Notes under the pieces: generated by a model | Told to the model about the DNA's origin: nothing | Database searches by the model: none | What the model saw: only the letters and a program-made list of their open reading frames with translations | Made by a program: the position numbers and the translations under genes | In this document: piece after piece, positions 1-5,036 of the stretch | Layout of the letters: each line of letters begins with the position of its first letter | Numbering within the stretch: the first letter of the stretch is position 1 | Assembly: GCA_039798005.1 (NCBI GenBank) | Contig: JBDKGV010000139.1 | Span: 1 to 8,941 of the forward strand | Reading direction: 5' to 3' | DNA from: JBDKGV01 sp039798005 | Lineage (GTDB): Bacteria > Fibrobacterota > Fibrobacteria > UBA5070 | Length of the DNA: 8,941 nt

Positions 1-645
1 GGCGTTGTGGTTGCCGGTGGCGGCGATGACAAGGGCGCGCTTGGCGCTTTCCTGGCCGCGCACGTCGGAGAAGTCCGGCGGGGAGGCGTGAAATTGAGCG
101 GTGGCCTGGAGTGGTGTCTGCGGGGGAATTTCCGAGGTCTGGACGAGTCGCGTCGCTTGGGAAAGATGGCTGATTCCCACCGCGTCGATCCCGGGCACCA
201 GGCGGGCTTCGGCGAGGTTCGCCATCGGGACGGCCACGCGGGTGATGCCGATCTCGCGCAGTCCGGTGACCATCGCAAGGCATCCGCGCACCGGTCGGAT
301 CTGCCCGTCCAGGCCCAGCTCCCCAAGGAAGGTGCGCTCCAGTTCGGTCGGCAGTGCAAGGCACTGCTCGGAGGCGATCAGCACGGAAAGCGCCACCGGG
401 AGGTCGAAGGCGGTGCCTTCCTTGCGCAGGTCCCCGGGGGCGAGGTTGATGGTGATGCGGCGGTTGGGCACGGAGAATCCGCTGTTGCGCAGGGCCGAAA
501 GGACGCGGTCGCGGCTTTCGCGCACGGCTCCGTCGGGAAGTCCTACCAGCGAGAATCCCGGCAGCCCGGTTCCCGCCTCGCATTCGATGCGGACGGGCGT
601 GGCGGAAAGGCCGACCAGGGTGGCCGAATGCAGGGTGGCGATCAT
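1..645 (-). CDS. yifB: YifB/ComM-family Mg-chelatase-like AAA+ ATPase, N-terminal part (cut by window edge)
   Basis: The first 215 residues are visible, translated from position 645 leftwards. They form the Lon-C-like ChlI domain typical of the YifB/ComM family: an opening MIATLHSATLVGL, a GLPGFSLVGLPDGAVRESRDR stretch near residues 27-46, NLAPGDLRKEGTAFDLPVA at 67-85, and LGELGLDGQIRPV at 108-120. The fragment ends in DVRGQESAKRALVIAATGNHNA (194-215), which in this family comes just before the Walker A loop, so the ATPase core lies outside the window. The start codon has an AAAGGA-type ribosome-binding site about 8 bases upstream. In naturally transformable proteobacteria ComM is a hexameric helicase that promotes branch migration during DNA uptake. 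Whether that role holds here is unknown. It lies 84 bases downstream of spoVG and behind a probable terminator, so it probably has its own promoter. Family assignment is secure; the symbol is generic. Confidence 0.95.
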   Translation of the reverse strand, partial: MIATLHSATLVGLSATPVRIECEAGTGLPGFSLVGLPDGAVRESRDRVLSALRNSGFSVPNRRITINLAPGDLRKEGTAFDLPVALSVLIASEQCLALPTELERTFLGELGLDGQIRPVRGCLAMVTGLREIGITRVAVPMANLAEARLVPGIDAVGISHLSQATRLVQTSEIPPQTPLQATAQFHASPPDFSDVRGQESAKRALVIAATGNHNA

Positions 646-654
646 CGGGGATTC

Positions 655-679
655 CTTTTGTGACAAAATTTGTCAAAAG
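655..679. promoter_or_regulatory. Quasi-palindrome upstream of yifB (copy 1 of a 19-base dyad)
   Basis: Inner arms GACAAA (662-667) and TTTGTC (669-674) flank one base, and outer arms CTTTTG (655-660) and CAAAAG (674-679) are also complementary. The part at 661-679, TGACAAAATTTGTCAAAAG, matches 17 of 19 bases at 3283-3301. It lies 10-34 bases upstream of the yifB start and overlaps the T-run of the spoVG terminator. It could be an operator. A CRP-type protein is the obvious candidate because two such proteins are encoded nearby, but binding is only inferred. Confidence 0.4.
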
Positions 680-707
680 ACCTCCCCGGCCGGCATGGCC
701 GGAGGTC
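675..707 (-). terminator. Probable Rho-independent terminator of the spoVG genes
   Basis: Read on the minus strand, right arm 707-697 (GACCTCCGGCC) pairs with 691-679 as an 11 bp stem. The stem has a two-base bulge (686-687) and a five-base loop (692-696), and TTTT follows at 678-675, then an A/T-rich run. It begins 23 bases after the spoVG stop codon. The T-run is short and shared with the quasi-palindrome. No T-run follows on the plus strand, so the direction is clear. Confidence 0.6.
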
Positions 708-729
708 GGGGATGGCTTGGAACGGGAAC

Positions 730-1023
730 TCAGGCCGCCTGGGAGACCTGTGCCTGGTGGTAGCGCTCCAGCACCTCGCGCTGGATCTCATCGCCCACCT
801 CGCGGCGGGTGGGAAAGATGAAATTGAAGTAGTGGTCGGTCCCCGTCTTTTTCTCTCCAGGGTAGGCCAGGAACAGGCCATTTCGGCCTTCCACGATCTT
901 GAGGCTGGAAAGCTTCAGGCTGTCGTTCAGGGTGATGCTGACCATGGCCTTGATGCGGCTTTCGGCCTTGTGCAGGGGCCAGATCTGGATGTCGGTGATC
1001 TGGAGGGCGGCGTTCTTGTTCAT
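730..1023 (-). CDS. spoVG: SpoVG family nucleic-acid-binding regulator
   Basis: A 97-residue protein that matches SpoVG along nearly its full length. It has ITDIQIWPL (9-17), the second strand IKAMVSITLNDSLKLSSLKI (24-43), the family signature EGRNGLFLAYPG (45-56), then FNFIFPTRREVGDEIQREVLERYH (66-89), where SpoVG proteins carry HPI-type residues followed by the C-terminal helix. SpoVG is a small site-specific DNA/RNA-binding protein, first described in Bacillus sporulation and septation but widespread in non-sporing bacteria as a global regulator. Nothing here implies sporulation. The ribosome-binding site is weak (GAGAA about 7 bases from the ATG), so it may depend partly on translation of the SpoVG-like gene 36 bases upstream. 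A probable terminator follows. Confidence in the family is high. Confidence 0.93.
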   Translation of the reverse strand: MNKNAALQITDIQIWPLHKAESRIKAMVSITLNDSLKLSSLKIVEGRNGLFLAYPGEKKTGTDHYFNFIFPTRREVGDEIQREVLERYHQAQVSQAA

Positions 1024-1059
1024 TGGGATTCTCGCGGGATGATTGTGGATTGGCGGAAA

Positions 1060-1335
1060 TCAGTTCCACAGGCCAAGTTGCCGGGAAACTCCCGGACGCA
1101 GCTTGCGGAAGGCTTCGAGGATCTCCTGTTTGAGAGTCCCCAGGGCCAGATTTCCAATGGGCCGGAACAGGGCGCTGCGCCCCTGTTCTTCGCCGGGAAG
1201 AAGGACCGTCCAGCCATTGGCCTCCGGCAGCAGATGCACTCCTTCCAGACGGAAGCGGCGCTCCAGGACCACCGAGAGTTCGATGACGGGAGATTCGCGT
1301 TCGACATGGAGACTGGTCACGGCTACCGTTGTCAT
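1060..1335 (-). CDS. Divergent SpoVG-like protein, tandem paralogue of spoVG
   Basis: A 91-residue protein that aligns by eye with the adjacent SpoVG without large gaps. VAVTSLHV (4-11) corresponds to ITDIQIWP. LSVVLERRFRLEGVHLL (20-36) corresponds to VSITLNDSLKLSSLKIV. EANGWTVLLPGEEQ (38-51) corresponds to EGRNGLFLAYPGEKK. LGTLKQEILEAFRKL (65-79) corresponds to VGDEIQREVLERYHQ. The core NG(L/W)-x4-PGE pattern is kept, but the Pro-Thr-Arg-Arg segment before the last helix is replaced by GNLALG, so nucleic-acid contacts may differ. The ATG has AGGAAAG 8 bases upstream. It is first in a two-gene unit with spoVG (36-base gap) and diverges from the cyclic-nucleotide genes. A standard profile search might miss it. 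The relation to SpoVG is inferred from alignment and adjacency. Confidence 0.72.
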   Translation of the reverse strand: MTTVAVTSLHVERESPVIELSVVLERRFRLEGVHLLPEANGWTVLLPGEEQGRSALFRPIGNLALGTLKQEILEAFRKLRPGVSRQLGLWN

Positions 1336-1360
1336 GGCGGGTTCTTTCCTTGGTCCGGCA

Positions 1361-1374
1361 TCGGAACATTCCGA
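1361..1374. promoter_or_regulatory. Short perfect dyad, possible operator of the spoVG-like gene
   Basis: TCGGAACATTCCGA is a perfect inverted repeat with six-base arms and a two-base centre. It ends 26 bases upstream of the SpoVG-like start codon, a typical place for an operator near the transcription start. No known factor is recognised. Confidence 0.3.
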
Positions 1375-1431
1375 CCCATCTGGTTTGTCTCTACTCCGAA
1401 TTCCGTGCCAAGTCTCACGTGTGCGTGCGCG

Positions 1432-1450
1432 GGTTCATCTATGATGAACC
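1432..1450. promoter_or_regulatory. Perfect 8-base inverted repeat with 3-base centre in the divergent region
   Basis: GGTTCATCTATGATGAACC has eight-base arms and a TAT centre. It lies 97 bases upstream of the SpoVG-like start and 169 bases upstream of the cyclic-nucleotide gene start, so it could serve either. Lack of a T-run argues against a terminator. A regulator-binding site is inferred from form and place only. Confidence 0.35.
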
Positions 1451-1566
1451 GCTCGATTTCGATCCCTTTTGGCCATGTAACCCACTTGGGAGAAATGGGA
1501 CTTCCCCAGTGAGAAGCTCGATTTCCCATCCAAGGGAGACGACTTCTCGCAAGTGCGTGTCGTTGC

Positions 1567-1596
1567 TTGCGTCATGGGGTGTGGGGATGCTATCCT
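1567..1596 (+). promoter_or_regulatory. Possible extended -10 promoter for the cyclic-nucleotide-binding genes
   Basis: TATCCT at 1591-1596 is preceded by TGC, an extended -10 arrangement. TTGCGT at 1567-1572 lies 18 bases upstream as a weak -35. The predicted transcript would start near 1603, just ahead of the AGGAGGT at 1609-1615, giving a very short leader to the GTG at 1619. Confidence 0.3.
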
Positions 1597-1618
1597 CATG
1601 AGGAACACAGGAGGTCCC

Positions 1619-2293
1619 GTGGATTGGGTTGGCCGAGACAAGACCGTAGCGAAAGAGGGTTTGCGCCCGATGCAACCGCCCGGCGACATGGTGCTGAAGG
1701 CCGGTGCCTTGCTGTTCCGGGAAGGCGACCTGTCGCGTGACATCTACTTGGTCCGGGAAGGAAAGCTCACCGTCAGCCAGGGCCAAGGGGTCCAGCAGAT
1801 CGATCTGGCGACCTTGGGGACCAACTCCGTCATCGGCGAGATGAGCCTGCTCGATGGTCTGCCGCGCAGCGCCAGCGTCCGGGCCGTCACGGAATGCCAG
1901 TTGATGGTGATTCCCCCGAACCTCCTTCATCATGTGCTTGCGCAGGTCGTGCCTTGGCTCCATGCGGTGCTCCAGGTGGTCGTCCAGCGTTTGCGCGATG
2001 CCAACCTCAAGGTGAACCAGCACACCATTCCTCGGCCGGAGGACAGCTTCGCCCGCTTTCTGGCGCTCAAGGCCCGCGACTGGCGCGGCAAGCGCGGACT
2101 TCCGACCTACGATTGGTTCCCGCTCATGGACGAGTATTGTCTCTGTTCCCGGATGAAGCACATCGAAGTGCAGAAGCTGGTCCAGATCCTGATCGGACGG
2201 GGAGTCGTGCGCTTTGGCACCAAGCAGGAGCTGATCGTCCCTGATCCGGATCTTCTCGAAGTCTACAGCATGATCCCCGTGGACGCGCCATGA
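1619..2293 (+). CDS. CRP-like cyclic-nucleotide-binding protein A
   Basis: A 224-residue protein counted from GTG at 1619, which has a perfect AGGAGGT four bases upstream. An in-frame ATG at 1670 is possible, but its ribosome-binding site is weaker. Residues 25-100 form a cyclic-nucleotide-binding beta-roll: AGALLFREGD (28-37), IYLVREGKLTVSQG (42-55), and the phosphate-binding cassette GEMSLLDGLPRSAS (73-86). The cassette retains the Glu and Arg that contact the ribose and phosphate in this family, so a cyclic nucleotide ligand is likely. The long helix at 104-130 (ending VVVQRLRDANLKVN) matches the CRP dimer helix. The C-terminal part (about 141-215) is helical and may be a degenerate winged helix, but no standard CRP recognition helix is evident. 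It overlaps gene B by four bases, so the two are probably translationally coupled and may work as a heteromer. Target genes are unknown. Confidence 0.88.
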   Translation: MDWVGRDKTVAKEGLRPMQPPGDMVLKAGALLFREGDLSRDIYLVREGKLTVSQGQGVQQIDLATLGTNSVIGEMSLLDGLPRSASVRAVTECQLMVIPPNLLHHVLAQVVPWLHAVLQVVVQRLRDANLKVNQHTIPRPEDSFARFLALKARDWRGKRGLPTYDWFPLMDEYCLCSRMKHIEVQKLVQILIGRGVVRFGTKQELIVPDPDLLEVYSMIPVDAP

Positions 2294-3228
2294 AGGTCGC
2301 GGCGGGTACGGTCATCTTTCGGGAAGGCGATCCGGGCGAGGTCATGTACCTGGTGCGGGAGGGCAAGGTCAGCGTGGCTCGCCACCATGGCTCGGGCGAC
2401 GAGGTCCTGGCCGAACTCGGGCCGGGAGCCATCCTCGGGGAGATGTCCCTTCTGGATCGACGCCCCCGCTCGGCGACGGCGACGGTGCTGGAGGATGCCG
2501 AGCTTGTGATGATCGACGGGAACGCGTGGGAGCAGGTGTGCGCCTCGCTTCCGCCTTGGCTTTCCGCGATCGTGCGGGTCGTCGTGGAACGCCTGCGGGA
2601 AACCAATGTCCGCAAGCATCGCGAGGATGTCCAGAACGCCATGCCGGCACTTCTCTTCACGCTCATCAAAAGGCCGGACGGCGGTGCGAACGCTTGGCAT
2701 CAGGCCGAGATCGCCGAGCATGTGGAGCTCATGTACGGGTTGCCCAAGGGCGACACCGCGCGTCTGATCGGGTTCCTGGCCGATCGCAAGATGATCAACC
2801 TGGTTCCCGAGCTCGGGGACATGAAGATCGAATACAAGGAGTTGGGTCTCTTGAAGATGGCCTACGAGGTGCTTCTGGATCGCTCCCTGCCTCATCCGAC
2901 CGGAGACAACCAGATCACCGGCCCGGAACTGAGGGTGCTGCTTGCTCTCTTGGATGCGGCGGAGCGCCATGTGCGCTTCATGGGCGCAAGGACGGTGGTG
3001 AGCCTTCCGCAACTTCAGGAGTCGATGAGCCTCAAGGTCCAGGACCAGCAGGAATTCCAGCCTCTGATCCGCTTGGACCAAGGCGGCTATGTCCAGCTCA
3101 TTCCTCCGTATTCCTTGGGCAGCCCGATCACCTCCAAGCACAACATCGTCTACGAGGACGAGAAGATCCGCGAGCTGCTTTCGCTGCACAGCTTCCTGCA
3201 GGACCTCGCCCGCCTGAACCTGAGCTGA
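2290..3228 (+). CDS. CRP-like cyclic-nucleotide-binding protein B with long C-terminal extension
   Basis: A 312-residue protein whose ATG overlaps the TGA of the previous gene. The N-terminal 80 residues repeat the domain of protein A: FREGDPGEVMYLVREGKVSV (10-29), ELGPGAILGEMSLLD (42-56) and PRSAT (59-63), with the cassette Glu51 and Arg60 both present. The dimer-type helix runs to about 110. After it come about 200 residues that do not occur in classical CRP/FNR proteins. Residues 115-180 look like a winged-helix-like segment (AEIAEHVELMYGLPKGDTARLI, then a basic turn and ELGDMKIEY). Residues 205-275 are a second helical-then-beta segment, and the tail is helical. The protein could be a regulator with two wing-like modules or a signal-transfer adaptor. 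Domain start and ligand site are well supported; the C-terminal function is not recognised. Confidence 0.88.
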   Translation: MKVAAGTVIFREGDPGEVMYLVREGKVSVARHHGSGDEVLAELGPGAILGEMSLLDRRPRSATATVLEDAELVMIDGNAWEQVCASLPPWLSAIVRVVVERLRETNVRKHREDVQNAMPALLFTLIKRPDGGANAWHQAEIAEHVELMYGLPKGDTARLIGFLADRKMINLVPELGDMKIEYKELGLLKMAYEVLLDRSLPHPTGDNQITGPELRVLLALLDAAERHVRFMGARTVVSLPQLQESMSLKVQDQQEFQPLIRLDQGGYVQLIPPYSLGSPITSKHNIVYEDEKIRELLSLHSFLQDLARLNLS

Positions 3229-3280
3229 CCTCCCGTCGCACGGGCAGTCCTCTTCAGTCGTGGCTGGACCCGATGTTTGA

Positions 3281-3301
3281 TTTGACGGAATTTGTCAAAA
3301 G
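3281..3301. promoter_or_regulatory. Copy 2 of the 19-base dyad
   Basis: TTTGAC (3281-3286) and GTCAAA (3294-3299) are inverted arms seven bases apart. The segment TGACGGAATTTGTCAAAAG (3283-3301) matches 17 of 19 bases at 661-679, with the same GAC-N7-GTC geometry. It lies 53 bases after the stop of protein B and 211 bases before the first lipoprotein gene. It may be a binding site shared with the yifB upstream region. Confidence 0.4.
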
Positions 3302-3338
3302 CACTTGGCTTTGGCGGATTTTCTGAATTGTGCTCTGG

Positions 3339-3348
3339 TTGTGCACAA
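3339..3348. repeat. Ten-base perfect palindrome TTGTGCACAA
   Basis: The palindrome is perfect but short, so chance cannot be excluded. Its TGTG/CACA half-sites resemble compressed CRP-type half-sites without the usual six-base spacer. Confidence 0.25.
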
Positions 3349-3374
3349 AATCTTCGGCAAGGCGACGGATAAAT

Positions 3375-3403
3375 TTGTTCAGCGTTCGCGGTGAGCATAA
3401 ATT
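3375..3403 (+). promoter_or_regulatory. Weak promoter-like pair before the lipoprotein genes
   Basis: TTGTTC (3375-3380) and TAAATT (3398-3403) are 17 bases apart, each sharing about four of six bases with sigma-70 consensus. The -10 end overlaps the 18-base palindrome, which would place an operator on the transcription start. The leader to 3512 would be about 100 bases. Confidence 0.22.
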
Positions 3404-3418
3404 GAGGACGTCCTCAAT
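3401..3418. promoter_or_regulatory. 18-base perfect palindrome upstream of the lipoprotein pair
   Basis: ATTGAGGACGTCCTCAAT is its own reverse complement with no centre gap. A perfect nine-base half-site is unlikely by chance in a window this size (about one in 262,000 per position under equal base use). It lies 93 bases before the first lipoprotein start and overlaps the weak promoter. A dimeric regulator site is the simplest reading. No T-run follows, so a terminator is unlikely. Confidence 0.45.
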
Positions 3419-3483
3419 GCCCAAGCAACCCGCAAGAAGGCCGTCATGTTCATGTTGTTCCATTCATTTCGCAAAGCCATTTC

Positions 3484-3521
3484 TCGAATGGGATACTGGG
3501 GAGGTGTTGCCATGAAGCGGC
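3484..3521 (+). repeat. Conserved translation-start block, copy 1
   Basis: This 38-base block covers the ribosome-binding site GGAGGT, the ATG (3512) and the first codons of lipoprotein 1. It differs from 4211-4248 by only two bases, far more similar than the gene bodies that follow. It is part of the tandem duplication and settles the start codon of both genes. Confidence 0.8.
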
Positions 3522-4186
3522 GACTTGCATTGGCGACCATTTGCTTTGGGCTTGGAGGGTGCAATGGCTTCACTGCACTTGAAAATTCTGATGAGCCTGT
3601 CACCTATGCCATTACCGATTCGGCTGATATTCGTTCGGTCAGATCTCTCTTGAATGCAAATGGACTTGATTCCCTTACCCCAACTGGGGTTGCAAGTATT
3701 GTGAAGATTGGCACAAAGGTGGTTGAATTTAGCTTGAATCTTTCAGGAAAAAGCTTGGATACCTTCCATGTGCCAAGTGGATTCTCCGTTTCCGGCGAGA
3801 AGGTTATTCTTAGCCTGGGTTTCAATCAACTTCGTAGCTGGCCATCCGAGATTTCAATGATTCCAAAAATCAACTCATTACATCTTTCCAAAAATCCAAT
3901 TTCGAATTGGGAAAGTTCCACCATATCCAATACTTTAGAAGAAGTGTCGGTTACATCAAGTCAGTTGACAGATTTTGATATTTCGCTGAATAAATTCCCT
4001 TCTCTGAAGGAAGTTAATGTGGGTGAGAATTTTCTGCAGGATCTTCCAGTCCAATTTCTTTCCCATCCAACATTGAAGGTGGGTGTCTACGGAAACCGCA
4101 TCTGCAATCCATCTCCAGCGCTGGATGCCTTTCTCCAACGCGACGATCGCAATTGGCGGAGGAGCCAAGTGTGTTCATCGCCATGA
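3512..4186 (+). CDS. Leucine-rich-repeat lipoprotein 1 of a tandem pair
   Basis: A 224-residue protein. The start at 3512 has GGAGGT six bases upstream and gives a clean lipoprotein signal peptide: MKRR, a hydrophobic run, then LGGC with Cys17 as the lipidated residue. Residues 36-63 contain the segment DSADIRSVRSLLNANGL. From about 68 to 195 there are irregular leucine-rich repeats (FSLNLSGKSLDTFHVP, LGFNQLRSWPSEI, LHLSKNPISNW, VNVGENFLQDLP). The C-terminal cap YGNRICNPSPALDAFLQR (193-210) ends in RSQVC, and Cys197 and Cys221 could form a disulphide. It is a predicted surface or periplasmic membrane-anchored protein, probably a protein-interaction scaffold; no enzyme motif is seen. It is AT-richer than its neighbours (one line, 3841-3900, is 33% G+C) and is a paralogue of the next gene, 52 bases away. 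Confidence 0.85.
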   Translation: MKRRLALATICFGLGGCNGFTALENSDEPVTYAITDSADIRSVRSLLNANGLDSLTPTGVASIVKIGTKVVEFSLNLSGKSLDTFHVPSGFSVSGEKVILSLGFNQLRSWPSEISMIPKINSLHLSKNPISNWESSTISNTLEEVSVTSSQLTDFDISLNKFPSLKEVNVGENFLQDLPVQFLSHPTLKVGVYGNRICNPSPALDAFLQRDDRNWRRSQVCSSP

Positions 4187-4210
4187 ATCTTCCCTCAACC
4201 CAAGGCAGTA

Positions 4211-4248
4211 TCGAATGGGATGCTGTGGAGGTGTTGCCATGAAGCGGC
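4211..4248 (+). repeat. Conserved translation-start block, copy 2
   Basis: This matches 3484-3521 at 36 of 38 positions. It carries the GGAGGT and the ATG at 4239, followed by the same lysine and arginine codons. It marks the upstream side of the duplicated unit, whose period is 727 bases. Confidence 0.8.
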
Positions 4249-4907
4249 TTGTGTGGGCGAGTGTTGTGGCACTGATGGGATGTGGAGACTTTCCTGCAAT
4301 CGGTCCCAAGGAAGAGCCATACATCACGGTGATTCTTGAGTCAAAAGATAGCGTGGCCATTCGAGCGATTCTTGATGCAAATTCATTGCAAAATATTTCA
4401 CTGAGTGGCGTTGCGGATATTTCAATCCGATCAAAAAGCGATCACATCTTGAATGTACACCTATATCAAATGAATTTGGATGCCTTGCATATCCCAAATG
4501 GTCTTGTTTTTGGGACGCCAAAGATCACGTTTTCTGCTAGGTTGAATCAGTTCAAGTCATGGCAAAAGGAAGCAGAGAGAATTCCCGGTCTGGTGAGTTT
4601 GGATTTATCGAGAAATCCAATTGTGAACTGGAGTATGGGCGACGGGAATGCGTCGTTGACGAATCTATCCATGGTTGATTGTGGATTTTCAAATTTGAAT
4701 CTTTCCGTAAGTGGATTTCCCTCATTGAAAGAAGTGTATGTTGGAGGGAATCAATTGCAAGATCTACCATCTCTGCTTACTTCACATCCCACGCTGAAAA
4801 TGGATGTCTACGGAAATCGCATCTGCAATCCATCCCCTGCTGTGGATGCCTTCCTCCAGCGTTACAATCGCGATTGGCGAAAGAACCAAGTGTGCCCATC
4901 GTCGTGA
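4239..4907 (+). CDS. Leucine-rich-repeat lipoprotein 2 of a tandem pair
   Basis: A 222-residue paralogue of the preceding gene, with the start set by GGAGGT six bases upstream. The signal peptide ends in LMGC (Cys15, lipidation site). ESKDSVAIRAILDANSL (34-50) parallels the DSADIRSVRSLLNANGL segment of copy 1. Leucine-rich repeats follow: VHLYQMNLDALHIP, ARLNQFKSWQKE, LDLSRNPIVNW, VYVGGNQLQDLPSLL. The cap YGNRICNPSPAVDAFLQR (191-208) and final QVC are nearly identical to copy 1, while the middle has diverged strongly. Conserved ends with a variable middle suggest the repeats set binding specificity. It shares the low G+C content of its twin. The 52-base gap suggests co-transcription. Confidence 0.85.
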   Translation: MKRLVWASVVALMGCGDFPAIGPKEEPYITVILESKDSVAIRAILDANSLQNISLSGVADISIRSKSDHILNVHLYQMNLDALHIPNGLVFGTPKITFSARLNQFKSWQKEAERIPGLVSLDLSRNPIVNWSMGDGNASLTNLSMVDCGFSNLNLSVSGFPSLKEVYVGGNQLQDLPSLLTSHPTLKMDVYGNRICNPSPAVDAFLQRYNRDWRKNQVCPSS

Positions 4908-4972
4908 AAGATGGCGGTGGGCAACGCGGCCAAATCTCCCTGAACCTCCCGTGGCTGCTTTGCGACCTAGGG

Positions 4973-4978
4973 TATGAT
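4973..4978 (+). promoter_or_regulatory. Isolated -10-like TATGAT before the small tail-like gene
   Basis: TATGAT matches five of six bases of the -10 consensus in an otherwise G+C-rich intergenic stretch (4908-5036) that holds nothing else clear. No good -35 lies 16-18 bases upstream. Transcription from it would start near 4985, about 50 bases before the ATG at 5037. Confidence 0.25.
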
Positions 4979-5036
4979 CGACTTGCTCCCCCTTCGCTGG
5001 TGAATGGGGAGACGAGGCGGCGGCAAAGGGCCTTCC

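Larger units (their letters stand above)
1336..1618. other. Divergent intergenic control region
   Basis: These 283 bases separate the minus-strand spoVG-like gene from the plus-strand cyclic-nucleotide-binding genes, so they should hold both promoters. No convincing small gene is seen. Two clear dyads (1361-1374 and 1432-1450) and a possible plus-strand promoter at 1567-1596 are listed separately. On the minus strand a TTGGCA hexamer at about 1409-1414 could be a -35 box, but no good -10 follows at the right distance. Confidence 0.6.
3229..3511. other. Intergenic region, G+C drops sharply, rich in dyads
   Basis: These 283 bases hold no convincing gene. A small CCCGT/ACGGG stem just after the stop codon of protein B (about 3235-3247) has only a poor T-run. 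The G+C content falls from about 3275 on. Contents listed separately: the second copy of the 19-base dyad, the palindrome TTGTGCACAA (3339-3348), an 18-base palindrome (3401-3418) and a weak promoter-like pair. An upstream in-frame ATG at 3446 could extend the next gene but lacks a good ribosome-binding site. Confidence 0.6.

Noticed and set aside
670..1512. 280-codon open frame on the plus strand
   Set aside because: It is antisense to both SpoVG-type genes. The SpoVG match on the minus strand is decisive.
1553..1618. Upstream ATG extending cyclic-nucleotide protein A by 22 residues
   Set aside because: The GTG at 1619 has a perfect AGGAGGT, while the upstream ATG has none. The extra residues would also span the putative promoter.
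1439..2161. Long minus-strand frames over the cyclic-nucleotide genes (also 2263-3189)
   Set aside because: They oppose two well-supported binding domains and have no recognisable domain. They arise from high G+C content.
3229..3250. CCCGT/ACGGG stem after cyclic-nucleotide protein B
   Set aside because: Only a five-base stem with no real T-run, so not called a terminator.
4083..4238. Upstream ATG extending lipoprotein 2 by 52 residues
   Set aside because: It would overlap the end of lipoprotein 1, and the lipoprotein signal peptide fits only with the start at 4239.
3275..4907. Low-GC stretch as an insertion element or phage fragment
   Set aside because: No transposase, integrase, target-site duplication or terminal inverted repeat is seen at its edges, so only an island of unusual composition is reported.
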